DNA from: Pseudoalteromonas denitrificans DSM 6059 | Lineage (GTDB): Bacteria > Pseudomonadota > Gammaproteobacteria > Enterobacterales > Alteromonadaceae | Assembly: GCF_900112265.1 (NCBI RefSeq) | Contig: NZ_FOLO01000025.1 | Span: 1-64,000, forward strand | Direction of reading: 5' to 3' | DNA length: 64,000 bases | In this document: piece after piece, positions 44,009 through 52,493 of the stretch | How the letters are laid out: each line of letters opens with the position of its first letter | How positions within the stretch are numbered: the first letter of the stretch is position 1 | Translations under genes and position numbers: made by a program | The notes under the pieces: generated by a model | Seen by the model: the letters and a program-made list of their open reading frames with translations, nothing else | Databases searched by the model: none | Told to the model about the DNA's origin: nothing

Positions 44009-45619
44009 TTAAGGACTAAAATCATTTATCGTTGAGCTAAGACATAATTGATTTCGTCCTTTTTCTTTTGCTTTATATAATGCATTATCAGCCTTATTAA
44101 ACAGCGCTTCATAATTTTTATGATGTGATTTATCGAATGTATGTATTCCTATGCTAATCGTTACTACGTCGGATATATCTGACATATGATGCACAATATT
44201 TAAGTCACGGACAGCTTGTAATAAGTTATTTGCAACAGAAACGGCCTGATGTTCACTTGTTTCATTTAATATAATGACAAATTCTTCACCGCCATATCTT
44301 GCAACAAAATCAGTATTACTATGTAAATTATTAACTAGGCACTGTGCTATTTGTTTTAAGGTATTATCACCTAAAGCATGACCATAAAAATCATTATATC
44401 TTTTAAAAAAATCTACATCACATACAATTAAAGACACTTGGCTTGATGTTGAATTAAAAGTTAAAAGTTGGTGCATATACTCATCAAAAGAACGCCGATT
44501 AGCAATATTAGTGAGGCTATCTGTGGTGCTTAATTTTTGTAATCTGACATTATGCGACTGTAACTCTTGCTCTTTTGAATAAACATCTTCTAACAATCTA
44601 TCTATTAAGTTAAAAAGGGTTCCTAATTCGTCCTTACGTGATGTTGAAAATTTTATTTTTTTATCATGTTTAATTACTTTTTCAACCATGTGATCTGCAC
44701 GTAGAATAGGTGAAATAACCACTTTATGTATCAATATAAAAACAAATATTAAGGTAAGTGAAAAAAAGAAAGATGTTGTCATGGTAGAGCTGTTGAACCA
44801 ATTAACGCTAAATAACCGAGTTGGTGCTTTATATGTAAAATGGATTCTACTGTTTTGTGAAACTAAGGGGTATTGATCAGATATGAGTTGATTTTTATTA
44901 CGATAAGAGCCTTTAATATAGGTGTTTTTAGAAATTTTTTTAGCTGTATTTTTAAGTACATTTTTAACTATTTCAATATCAAATTTTATACCCGCACGAT
45001 TTTGTAAATCTATAAGCACATCGTTATTCACAACTCGCCAAAAAACCATAGTACCGTTTGATGTACCTGTTAAGTTCGCTTTAAAGATACTTGTTGCAGC
45101 AAACATGACTAATTTATTATTTAAAACGGTATATCCACTATGTGTAATCGGTTTATTATCATTTGCTTTAACTTGTTCGGAATTTATTAAAATGTGTGTT
45201 TCTACAAACTCATTTGGAGAATCAAAAGGTTCAAAATAAGTTTTTTGCCATAGAGTTCTGTCAAATGATTTACCCCAAACGAGTACTCCTTGTATATCAT
45301 ACAAATGAATACCATTTAAATTAATTCTTTTAAATGCATCTAATACATAATTATTTTTAATAAAATTGGCATTACGATTATTAATATAATTATATGTATC
45401 ATTCCAAGCTGCATTATCGTAATTAACAACTTCTAGCTCATGAAGCTTAGAGTTAAATGCTGTTTTAATACGTTCTATATCTTTTTTATCTGATGCCGCT
45501 TCTAATAAATATAACTGAGGAAGTTTAAAAAAAGTTAAGCGAGTGAGTTCCAATAAAAATATCATTGTGAGCATAGCTGCAAACATCAAAATAAGTTTTG
45601 ATTTTAATGAATGGTTCAA
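44009..45619 (-). CDS. CHASE4-GGDEF diguanylate cyclase
   Basis: 536 residues on the complementary strand. An N-terminal membrane helix (residues 8-28), a periplasmic CHASE4-type sensor (AWNDTYNYI near residue 70), a second helix near 275-300 and a HAMP-like linker precede the GGDEF domain. The active site reads RYGGEEF, consistent with an active cyclase producing cyclic di-GMP. The usual inhibitory RxxD upstream is SNTD here, so product inhibition may be lost. The ligand is unknown. It converges on the phoD-like gene with only 26 bp between. Confidence 0.9.
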   Translation of the reverse strand: MNHSLKSKLILMFAAMLTMIFLLELTRLTFFKLPQLYLLEAASDKKDIERIKTAFNSKLHELEVVNYDNAAWNDTYNYINNRNANFIKNNYVLDAFKRINLNGIHLYDIQGVLVWGKSFDRTLWQKTYFEPFDSPNEFVETHILINSEQVKANDNKPITHSGYTVLNNKLVMFAATSIFKANLTGTSNGTMVFWRVVNNDVLIDLQNRAGIKFDIEIVKNVLKNTAKKISKNTYIKGSYRNKNQLISDQYPLVSQNSRIHFTYKAPTRLFSVNWFNSSTMTTSFFFSLTLIFVFILIHKVVISPILRADHMVEKVIKHDKKIKFSTSRKDELGTLFNLIDRLLEDVYSKEQELQSHNVRLQKLSTTDSLTNIANRRSFDEYMHQLLTFNSTSSQVSLIVCDVDFFKRYNDFYGHALGDNTLKQIAQCLVNNLHSNTDFVARYGGEEFVIILNETSEHQAVSVANNLLQAVRDLNIVHHMSDISDVVTISIGIHTFDKSHHKNYEALFNKADNALYKAKEKGRNQLCLSSTINDFSP

Positions 45620-45805
45620 TTTTATCCCCGTGAGATAAAAATATATTCATAATCATAGTCGTGCCCATGATATTTGGCCATTTTACATATGTATAGATAT
45701 TGTACTGATTTTAAAAAATTATGTTGGATAACTTATATATTCAAGGCGCTCATAATATATTTTAACTATTAGCAAATTTATAATTAAGTGCTTTTAAGTA
45801 AATTT

Positions 45806-45814
45806 TGTTATACT
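45806..45814 (+). promoter_or_regulatory. Extended -10 promoter of rlmL
   Basis: TGTTATACT (TGN plus TATACT) lies 55 bp before the start codon and matches an extended -10 element; no good -35 is visible. A similar TGTTAAACTGCGC element precedes rhlE. Confidence 0.5.
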
Positions 45815-45868
45815 GCGCACCAAATTTATATTCAGATCTTTTATTCGCTCTTTTATTAAGGAATAACT

Positions 45869-47983
45869 TTGCAATTTATCGCGTTAACATCAATTGGTAT
45901 TGAAACTCTTTTAGCTGAAGAATTACAGCAGCTAGGTGCTCAAGTAGGCAAACAAAGTGTTGGTTCTGTCGTATTCTCGGCTGAGCTACCGCTTGCACAA
46001 AAAATATGTCTATCAACACGTTTTGCTACCAGAGTTTTGATGAAGATTGCAGAAAAAGAAGACGTTAAAAATAAAACTGATTTATATAATTTAGCCCGTT
46101 ATCAAACATGGGGTGAATGGTTAACGCCTGATACGACCTTTGCAGTTGACTTTAGTGGTACAAATACAGAGTTAAAAAATACACAGTTCTCTGGATTAGT
46201 GATAAAAGATGCCATTGTTGATTATTTTCAGGATTTATATGAAGCACGCCCAAATGTTGATAAACAAGATGCACAGGTCAGAGTTGCAGCGCGTTATCAT
46301 CAAAATAAACTTGATTTATATATAGACTATTCAGGAACGGGGTTATCTCAACGCGGATATCGTACTGGCCAAGGTCGCGCGCCAATAAAAGAACATTTGG
46401 CGGCTGCGCTTATTTATCGAAGTGGTTGGCTAAAAGATGTATCGCAACCATTATTTGACCCATGTTGTGGTTCAGGAACTTTATTAATCGAAGCTGCTAG
46501 CATGGCAAATAATGAAGCGCCAGGATTGCGTCACAAGCAGTTTGCATTTGAACGTTTACCTAGCTTTGTTGAATCTGAATACCAAGAAATAAGACAGCAA
46601 TTAATAGATCAAGAAGACCCTAAAAAATTATATTTAATTGGTCAAGATATCGATGGTTTTGTATTATCAAAAGCACAAAATAATGCCCGAGCAGCGGGTG
46701 TTGAACAATATATAAAATTTAGTAAAGGTGATGCTTCTAATTTAAAACCCGTTTCTAAACGCTCTGGTGTTGTGCTTTCTAATTTACCTTATGGTGAACG
46801 TATGGGGGGGACAGCTGAGCTTATTAATTTGTATCGAAACATGGGCATGTCATTTAAAAAGCATTATGCAAATTGGCATTTAGCATTACTCAGCTCAGAT
46901 GAGGCCTTATCAAAGTTATTAAAAATAGTACGTCATAAGCGTTATAAGTTTAAAAATGGCCCAATAGATTGTGTATTAAACACTTATATTCTTGATGAAA
47001 AACAAGTTGTGACCTCTGAGCATACAACAGAGTTAAATTATGCTGACTCAACTGCTTTTGCTAATCGTTTAAAGAAAAATAAACAAGGCTTAAAAAATTG
47101 GTTAAAACAACATGCTATTGGCGCATATCGTTTATATGATGCTGATATTCCACAATATAATGTTGCAGTTGATATTTATAATGACCATGCTGTTATTTAT
47201 GAATATGCAGCACCAAAAGACGTAAATGAAGAGGTATCAAATAAACGTCTTCAAGATATTGTTTATTTGACTTCAAAACAACTTGATATTCCTGCCGAAA
47301 AAATTGTTGTTAAAGTGCGTAAAAAACAAAAAGGAGACGCGCAATACCGTACAATTTCACAACAAGAACAGTCTATGGTTGTGTCTGAATATGGTGCGAA
47401 ATTTAAAGTAAACTTATTTGATTACTTAGATACAGGTTTGTTTCTAGATCATCGTCTAGCACGTCAATTTATTCAGCAAAACTCACAAGATAAACGCTTC
47501 TTAAATTTATTTGCCTATACTGGAACTGCATCTGTTCAAGCTGCTATCGGTGGGGCTAAATCAATTACAACAGTTGATATGTCTAAAACTTATATTAATT
47601 GGGGACGTGAAAACTTTGAACTCAATAATATTCAAAACCCAAGATACCGCTTTTTTCAAGCCGACTGTTTAGCTTGGTTAGACCAAGCACAAGGTGAGTA
47701 CGATTTAATTTTCTTAGATCCACCTACATTTTCAAATTCAAAACGCATGACTGATGCGTTTGATGTACAAAGAGACCATATTAAATTATTCGATACTGTT
47801 AAAAAGATTTTAAGTGAAGATGGTGTATTATTTTTCTCTAATAATAAACGCGGTTTCAAAATGGATGAAGCGGCTTTGTTGGAACTTGGTTTACAAGCTA
47901 CAAATATTTCTGACAAAACGATTTCTCCTGATTTCAAACGTAATAAAAACATTCATAACAGCTGGTTGATCACACGTGTCTAA
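45869..47983 (+). CDS. rlmL: 23S rRNA methyltransferase RlmKL (bifunctional G2445/G2069)
   Basis: 704 residues from a TTG start with AAGGAAT upstream; the following QFIALTSIGIETLLAEEL aligns with the expected N terminus. A THUMP domain (about 50-155) precedes the RlmL methyltransferase (FDPCCGSGTLLIEAA near 200; SNLPYGERMG near 310) and the RlmK methyltransferase (NLFAYTGTASVQAA near 548; DPPTFSNSKRM near 617). It makes m2G2445 and m7G2069. The fused form is normal for gammaproteobacteria. Confidence 0.96.
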   Translation: MQFIALTSIGIETLLAEELQQLGAQVGKQSVGSVVFSAELPLAQKICLSTRFATRVLMKIAEKEDVKNKTDLYNLARYQTWGEWLTPDTTFAVDFSGTNTELKNTQFSGLVIKDAIVDYFQDLYEARPNVDKQDAQVRVAARYHQNKLDLYIDYSGTGLSQRGYRTGQGRAPIKEHLAAALIYRSGWLKDVSQPLFDPCCGSGTLLIEAASMANNEAPGLRHKQFAFERLPSFVESEYQEIRQQLIDQEDPKKLYLIGQDIDGFVLSKAQNNARAAGVEQYIKFSKGDASNLKPVSKRSGVVLSNLPYGERMGGTAELINLYRNMGMSFKKHYANWHLALLSSDEALSKLLKIVRHKRYKFKNGPIDCVLNTYILDEKQVVTSEHTTELNYADSTAFANRLKKNKQGLKNWLKQHAIGAYRLYDADIPQYNVAVDIYNDHAVIYEYAAPKDVNEEVSNKRLQDIVYLTSKQLDIPAEKIVVKVRKKQKGDAQYRTISQQEQSMVVSEYGAKFKVNLFDYLDTGLFLDHRLARQFIQQNSQDKRFLNLFAYTGTASVQAAIGGAKSITTVDMSKTYINWGRENFELNNIQNPRYRFFQADCLAWLDQAQGEYDLIFLDPPTFSNSKRMTDAFDVQRDHIKLFDTVKKILSEDGVLFFSNNKRGFKMDEAALLELGLQATNISDKTISPDFKRNKNIHNSWLITRV

Positions 47984-48200
47984 AGTTACTTTGTATCATA
48001 CTCAAGGCTGTCATTTATGTGATCAAGCGCTTGAATTATTAAAAATGGTTTTTGATGAGTCAGATATCCAATTGCAAGACATTGTTGATGATGAAAAATT
48101 AATGTCCTTGTATCAAACATCAATTCCAGTAGTAGAACAAAATCACAATGGCAATAAATTATATTGGCCATTTAATGAACAAGAAATAAAAGGTTTGTAA
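47976..48200 (+). CDS. Glutaredoxin-family protein
   Basis: 74 residues, a thioredoxin-fold protein with a CHLC redox motif at residues 12-15 (YHTQGCHLCDQA) and the cis-Pro in SIPVV. Small glutaredoxin-like (DUF836) genes commonly sit between rlmL and uup. The target is unknown. It overlaps rlmL by 8 bp and touches uup by 1 bp. Confidence 0.85.
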   Translation: MSKVTLYHTQGCHLCDQALELLKMVFDESDIQLQDIVDDEKLMSLYQTSIPVVEQNHNGNKLYWPFNEQEIKGL

Positions 48201-50125
48201 TGGATCTAATAAGAATCACAGGGGCCAGACTTGCATTTGGTACTCACTGCTTACTTGATAATGCAGAAGCTATAATTGAAACGGGCGAACGTGTTTGTAT
48301 TGTTGGCCGAAACGGTGCAGGTAAATCAACTTTATTAAAAATATTAGATGGTGAAATATTATTAGATGACGGTAATATTAATCGTGTTAATGACTTAAAA
48401 GTATCTAGATTAGAGCAAGATCCACCTAAAGGTGCACAAGGGACCGTTTTTGATTTTGTTGCGCAAGGTTTGCCTGGTATGGCTCAACTATTAATAGATT
48501 ACCATCATGTAAGCACTCAATTGCAAACTGAATGTACTGATCAGCTTTTAAAACAGTTAGAACGTTTATCTGATCAATTAGAAGCCAGAGATGGTTGGCG
48601 ATTTGATTCACAAATTAATTTGGTTTTGAGTCAATTAAAAATAAACCCAGAAGCAAAGCTTGAGTCTCTTTCTGGTGGTTGGCTAAGAAAAGTAGCACTT
48701 GCAAAAGCTTTAGTGTGTGACCCTGATTTATTATTGCTCGATGAACCTACTAACCATTTAGATATGGCAAGTGTGCTTTGGCTTGAGAAATTTTTAAAAG
48801 ACTTTAAAGGGGCTATTGTATTTATATCCCATGACCGTGCCTTTATTCGTTCTTTAGCAACACGTATTTTAGACCTTGACCGCAGTAAACTTGTTTCTTA
48901 CCCAGGGGATTATGCGCTATATCTAGAGCAAAAAGAGCATGATTTAAAAGTTGAAGAAACACAAAATGCATTGTTTGATAAAAAGTTAGCTGAAGAAGAA
49001 ACTTGGATAAGACAAGGTGTTAAAGCGCGTCGTACAAGAAATGAAGGTCGAGTACGTTCACTACAAGCACTTAGAAATGAGCGCAAACAGCGAATTGAAA
49101 AACTAGGAAAAGCTGATTTTAATGTTGAAATTGCACAAAGGTCTGGCAAACTTGTTTTTGAGTCTGAAAGTTTAACGCATTCATTCAAAGATTTAAAAAT
49201 TGTTGACGATTTTTCAACACTTGTGATCCGTGGTGATAAAATAGGCCTTGTTGGTCCAAATGGTATTGGAAAAACAACTTTACTTAAATTGCTTTTTGGT
49301 CATTTAGAAGCAAATAGCGGTACTGTAAAACAAGGTACTAATTTAGATGTTGCCTATTTTGATCAATATCGTGCAATTTTAGATGAAGAGGCAACTGTAC
49401 AGGATAATGTTGCAGAAGGTAAACAAGAAGTATTGGTTGGCGGACGTCACCGTCATGTACTTGGTTATTTACAAGATTTCTTATTTCCACCTGCACGTGC
49501 TAGAACCCCAGTAAAAGCCTTATCTGGTGGTGAAAAAAACCGTTTACTGCTAGCTAAATTATTTTTAAAACCTTCAAATGTACTAGTACTTGATGAACCT
49601 ACAAATGATTTAGATGTTGAAACACTTGAATTATTAGAAGAAATCGTAGATAAATATGATGGTACCGTTTTAGTCGTAAGTCATGACCGTGAATTTATTG
49701 ATAATACCTGTGGTAGTATTTGGGGATTTGAAGGCGATGGTAAAATAACCGAAGTTGTTGGCGGTTATACTGATTATCAGGAATATAAACAGTATAAAGC
49801 AGATCAAGATAAAGAGTTACAGCATAAAGCAGAATCTCAAAAACAAATTAAAACAAAGCCGTTACAAAGTAATACAAAGTCAACTTTAGATGTTAAACCT
49901 AAAAAGTTATCATATAAATTACAATTAGAGCTTGAACAGTTACCTGCACTATTAGAAACACTAGAAAATAAAGTCGATGAATTACAAGCACAAGTTAGCT
50001 CTGCTGATTTTTATAAACAAGAAAATGATGTCACAAAAGTTAAATTGAACGAATTAGCCCAAGCCGAGTCCAAACTCGAAGTTGCGTTTGAGCGCTGGGA
50101 AGAACTAGAAGAATTAAAAGGTTAG
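48200..50125 (+). CDS. uup: ABC-F ATPase Uup
   Basis: 641 residues with two ABC domains and no membrane segment. Walker A motifs GRNGAGKST (near 36) and GPNGIGKTT (near 352), signatures LSGGWLRKVALA and LSGGEKNRLLLA. A basic, coiled-coil C-terminal domain (about 565-641) is the Uup DNA- or ribosome-binding tail. Uup influences replication-fork processing and ribosome function. Start overlaps the previous stop by one base. Confidence 0.95.
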   Translation: MDLIRITGARLAFGTHCLLDNAEAIIETGERVCIVGRNGAGKSTLLKILDGEILLDDGNINRVNDLKVSRLEQDPPKGAQGTVFDFVAQGLPGMAQLLIDYHHVSTQLQTECTDQLLKQLERLSDQLEARDGWRFDSQINLVLSQLKINPEAKLESLSGGWLRKVALAKALVCDPDLLLLDEPTNHLDMASVLWLEKFLKDFKGAIVFISHDRAFIRSLATRILDLDRSKLVSYPGDYALYLEQKEHDLKVEETQNALFDKKLAEEETWIRQGVKARRTRNEGRVRSLQALRNERKQRIEKLGKADFNVEIAQRSGKLVFESESLTHSFKDLKIVDDFSTLVIRGDKIGLVGPNGIGKTTLLKLLFGHLEANSGTVKQGTNLDVAYFDQYRAILDEEATVQDNVAEGKQEVLVGGRHRHVLGYLQDFLFPPARARTPVKALSGGEKNRLLLAKLFLKPSNVLVLDEPTNDLDVETLELLEEIVDKYDGTVLVVSHDREFIDNTCGSIWGFEGDGKITEVVGGYTDYQEYKQYKADQDKELQHKAESQKQIKTKPLQSNTKSTLDVKPKKLSYKLQLELEQLPALLETLENKVDELQAQVSSADFYKQENDVTKVKLNELAQAESKLEVAFERWEELEELKG

Positions 50126-50137
50126 TAGTAGGTCAAA

Positions 50138-51886
50138 ATGAAATATAAATTAATCGCAATTGCGATAACAACAATTTTAAGTCCACAAATAAATGCTGCC
50201 ACTTACAAAGTCGTTGAATTAGGTAATGCAGATACAGCAAAACACAGTTATGTTACTGATTTTAACGACTCTGGAACTGCAATTGGTGTAATACGTGGCA
50301 ACTATAATTTGCCAATAGATGTCAGTGCTATTGATTTTGAAGATAACACGCTTGAAAATGCTTGGGATAATCAAAAAACATATGAAGAGTCAATAGACAA
50401 AACGATTACTTTTACTTTGGCTGATATTCAAGCTGGCACTATTAATGCTGATGCGCTTAGTTTTATGAAAACTTTTTTAGCCGGCAAGTCTGGTGATGCA
50501 AATTGGCAAAAAATGAGTGATCCAATCGCGGTATCTTTTTCACCTTTACCTGAAGAACAATTGTTTTTTGATCAGGATTTATCCAATCAAGATGTACCAT
50601 ATGACTATACTGGATTAAGTCGTTCGGTAAATAACAATTTCACGGCCATTTCTGAAAACGGTGTCAAAGTTGGCTGGGGGAGTGCCCCTTATACTAAAGA
50701 AATGTTTACACCTGGTGGTGAAACAGAAGCTGAGTTATTTTACTCTCGTGAATTTGAAAATCGTGCAAGGGTTATAAAGCCTGATGGGACTTTTTTTGAT
50801 ATTGTACCTGAGTATAATCAATACGGTGGTATTAGTATCGTTACTGATATATCACAACAAGCTGATGGCGGATATGTTTTAGTGGGAGAAGTATCAACGG
50901 GTATTCCTGTTGATCGTCAAGAAAACTTAGATGATAACTGTTTAGGCGAAGATGACGATGAAGAGCCTACTTCAGTATGTGTTTGGAAATATAAAATTCA
51001 GCCAACTCAATTATTTGACCGTCGCGCTGTAAAATGGTCTTTAGATGCTGATTTTAATATTACCAATACTGAAATTTTAGGATTAGCACTGACGATTCAA
51101 GATGACGAAGAGTTTGCATTTAAAAGTACCGCTTTAACTGTAAATAGCGAAGGAGTATCGGCAGGCTATTCACATGCTCGCTGGAAAGATACAGATACAA
51201 TAGTAACTATGCCAGCCTATTATAAAGATGGTGAAGTAAAAACATTTATAAATCAGGAAGATGATTGGCGCGGTGGTCAGGTTGCTGATATAAATGATAA
51301 TAATATCCTTACTGGTTACTCAACTAAACCAATTAGTGGTACAACTCGAGCTAAGTTTTTCTATCATGATATTAATACAGGACAAACGACTTTCCCAATA
51401 GATTACTTTGAAAGTTCAGCTTCTTTGGCACGTGATATAAATAATAACGGCATCATAGTTGGAGAAGGGGAAATTGAAACGAATACTTCATCTAATCGTA
51501 GAAAAGAAGCATTTATGTATGATATAAACGCAGAAAAATTTACAAATATAAATGATTTATTACCGTGTTACGACACTGATGGTGAAACACGTTTTCCTTA
51601 TGTTATTGCTGAAGCAACAGGCATCAATGAGCAAAATGAAATTATTGGTTCTGCCACTAAAACTGTTGTTAAAAAAGATTCAAAAGGTGATACGGTTACA
51701 GATACTAGTGGTGAAATTGAATACGAGAGTATAGTCGTTGCTGTTAAACTTGTACCAATTAGTGGCGAAGTTGAAAGTTGTCCAACTCAGGCTGCTGAAA
51801 CATATAAAAGAAAAGCTGGGAACTTTGGTTTTCTAAGCTTACTTTTATTACCACTTGTTGCTTTGCGTCGTAAGTTTCTAAAATGA
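50138..51886 (+). CDS. DUF3466-family exported protein with C-terminal sorting-like tail
   Basis: 582 residues. A signal peptide (cut near INAA) is followed by repeated beta-rich units of the style VTDFNDSGTAIGV, ISENGVKVGWG and DINNNGIIVGEGE. The C terminus has a hydrophobic segment and a basic end (LSLLLLPLVALRRKF), like a GlyGly-CTERM signal although the Gly pair is degenerate. DUF3466 genes are regularly found beside uup in this order of bacteria. Function is unknown; a surface location is inferred. Confidence 0.8.
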   Translation: MKYKLIAIAITTILSPQINAATYKVVELGNADTAKHSYVTDFNDSGTAIGVIRGNYNLPIDVSAIDFEDNTLENAWDNQKTYEESIDKTITFTLADIQAGTINADALSFMKTFLAGKSGDANWQKMSDPIAVSFSPLPEEQLFFDQDLSNQDVPYDYTGLSRSVNNNFTAISENGVKVGWGSAPYTKEMFTPGGETEAELFYSREFENRARVIKPDGTFFDIVPEYNQYGGISIVTDISQQADGGYVLVGEVSTGIPVDRQENLDDNCLGEDDDEEPTSVCVWKYKIQPTQLFDRRAVKWSLDADFNITNTEILGLALTIQDDEEFAFKSTALTVNSEGVSAGYSHARWKDTDTIVTMPAYYKDGEVKTFINQEDDWRGGQVADINDNNILTGYSTKPISGTTRAKFFYHDINTGQTTFPIDYFESSASLARDINNNGIIVGEGEIETNTSSNRRKEAFMYDINAEKFTNINDLLPCYDTDGETRFPYVIAEATGINEQNEIIGSATKTVVKKDSKGDTVTDTSGEIEYESIVVAVKLVPISGEVESCPTQAAETYKRKAGNFGFLSLLLLPLVALRRKFLK

Positions 51887-51914
51887 TCTAGTTGTACGCT
51901 GCTCGTACTCTAAT

Positions 51915-51948
51915 AAAAAAGCCATTACTTCTAAGTAATGGCTTTTTT
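51915..51948. terminator. Bidirectional terminator between DUF3466 and DUF2062 genes
   Basis: AAAAAAGCCATTACTT (51915-51930) pairs perfectly with AAGTAATGGCTTTTTT (51933-51948). The A and T tails make it work for both convergent genes. Confidence 0.9.
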
Positions 51949-51986
51949 ATTATAAAGCTGTACGCATTATTAAAATGAGCTAACCT

Positions 51987-52493
51987 TTATTTATGTCGAT
52001 TCTTCCATGCTTTAACAACAGAAAGTCGCCATAGAATATCAATACCAAAATATCCAATGATTGCAGCAACTGTTGCACAAACAAGACTTCCTAACATAAA
52101 TGCAGGACCAATGGTTGAAAGACTGTTAATCAACCATTGTATTGTTGGTTCAAATGAAAATGCTTGCCCGTGTTGACCAAGAATAGTTGCGCCAACTAAA
52201 TATGAACCATAAAAAATAGGTGGCATAGTAAGAGGATTCGTGATCCATACTAATGCAACAGAAAGCGGCAAGTTAACTCGTAATGGAATTGCAAATGCTG
52301 CTGCAAGTATCATTTGAAAAGGGACAGGGATGAAAGCAAAAAATAACCCAATTGCAAATGCTCCACGAGCTGAACGACGGTTTAAATGCCATAGATTTGC
52401 ATCATGTAATAATGAACCAAATATCTTTAGCGATTTATTATTTTTTATTTTTTCGTGATCAGGTAAAAATCGTTGAATAATTTTTTTTGCCAT
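51987..52493 (-). CDS. DUF2062-family membrane protein
   Basis: 168 residues from ATG 52493, which has AAAAGGAAA upstream and begins the expected AKKIIQRFLPDHE; a TTG 27 bp further out would add residues not usual in the family. Family stretches: LLHDANLWHLNRRS, GLFFAFIPVPFQM and WITNPLTMPPIFY. Three or so membrane segments. Function unknown. Divergent from comEC with overlapping 5' ends. Confidence 0.88.
   Translation of the reverse strand: MAKKIIQRFLPDHEKIKNNKSLKIFGSLLHDANLWHLNRRSARGAFAIGLFFAFIPVPFQMILAAAFAIPLRVNLPLSVALVWITNPLTMPPIFYGSYLVGATILGQHGQAFSFEPTIQWLINSLSTIGPAFMLGSLVCATVAAIIGYFGIDILWRLSVVKAWKNRHK

Noticed and set aside
44922..45239. 105-codon rightward frame with hydrophobic product inside the diguanylate cyclase gene
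   Set aside because: Antisense to the CHASE4 sensor region; no start context or family resemblance.
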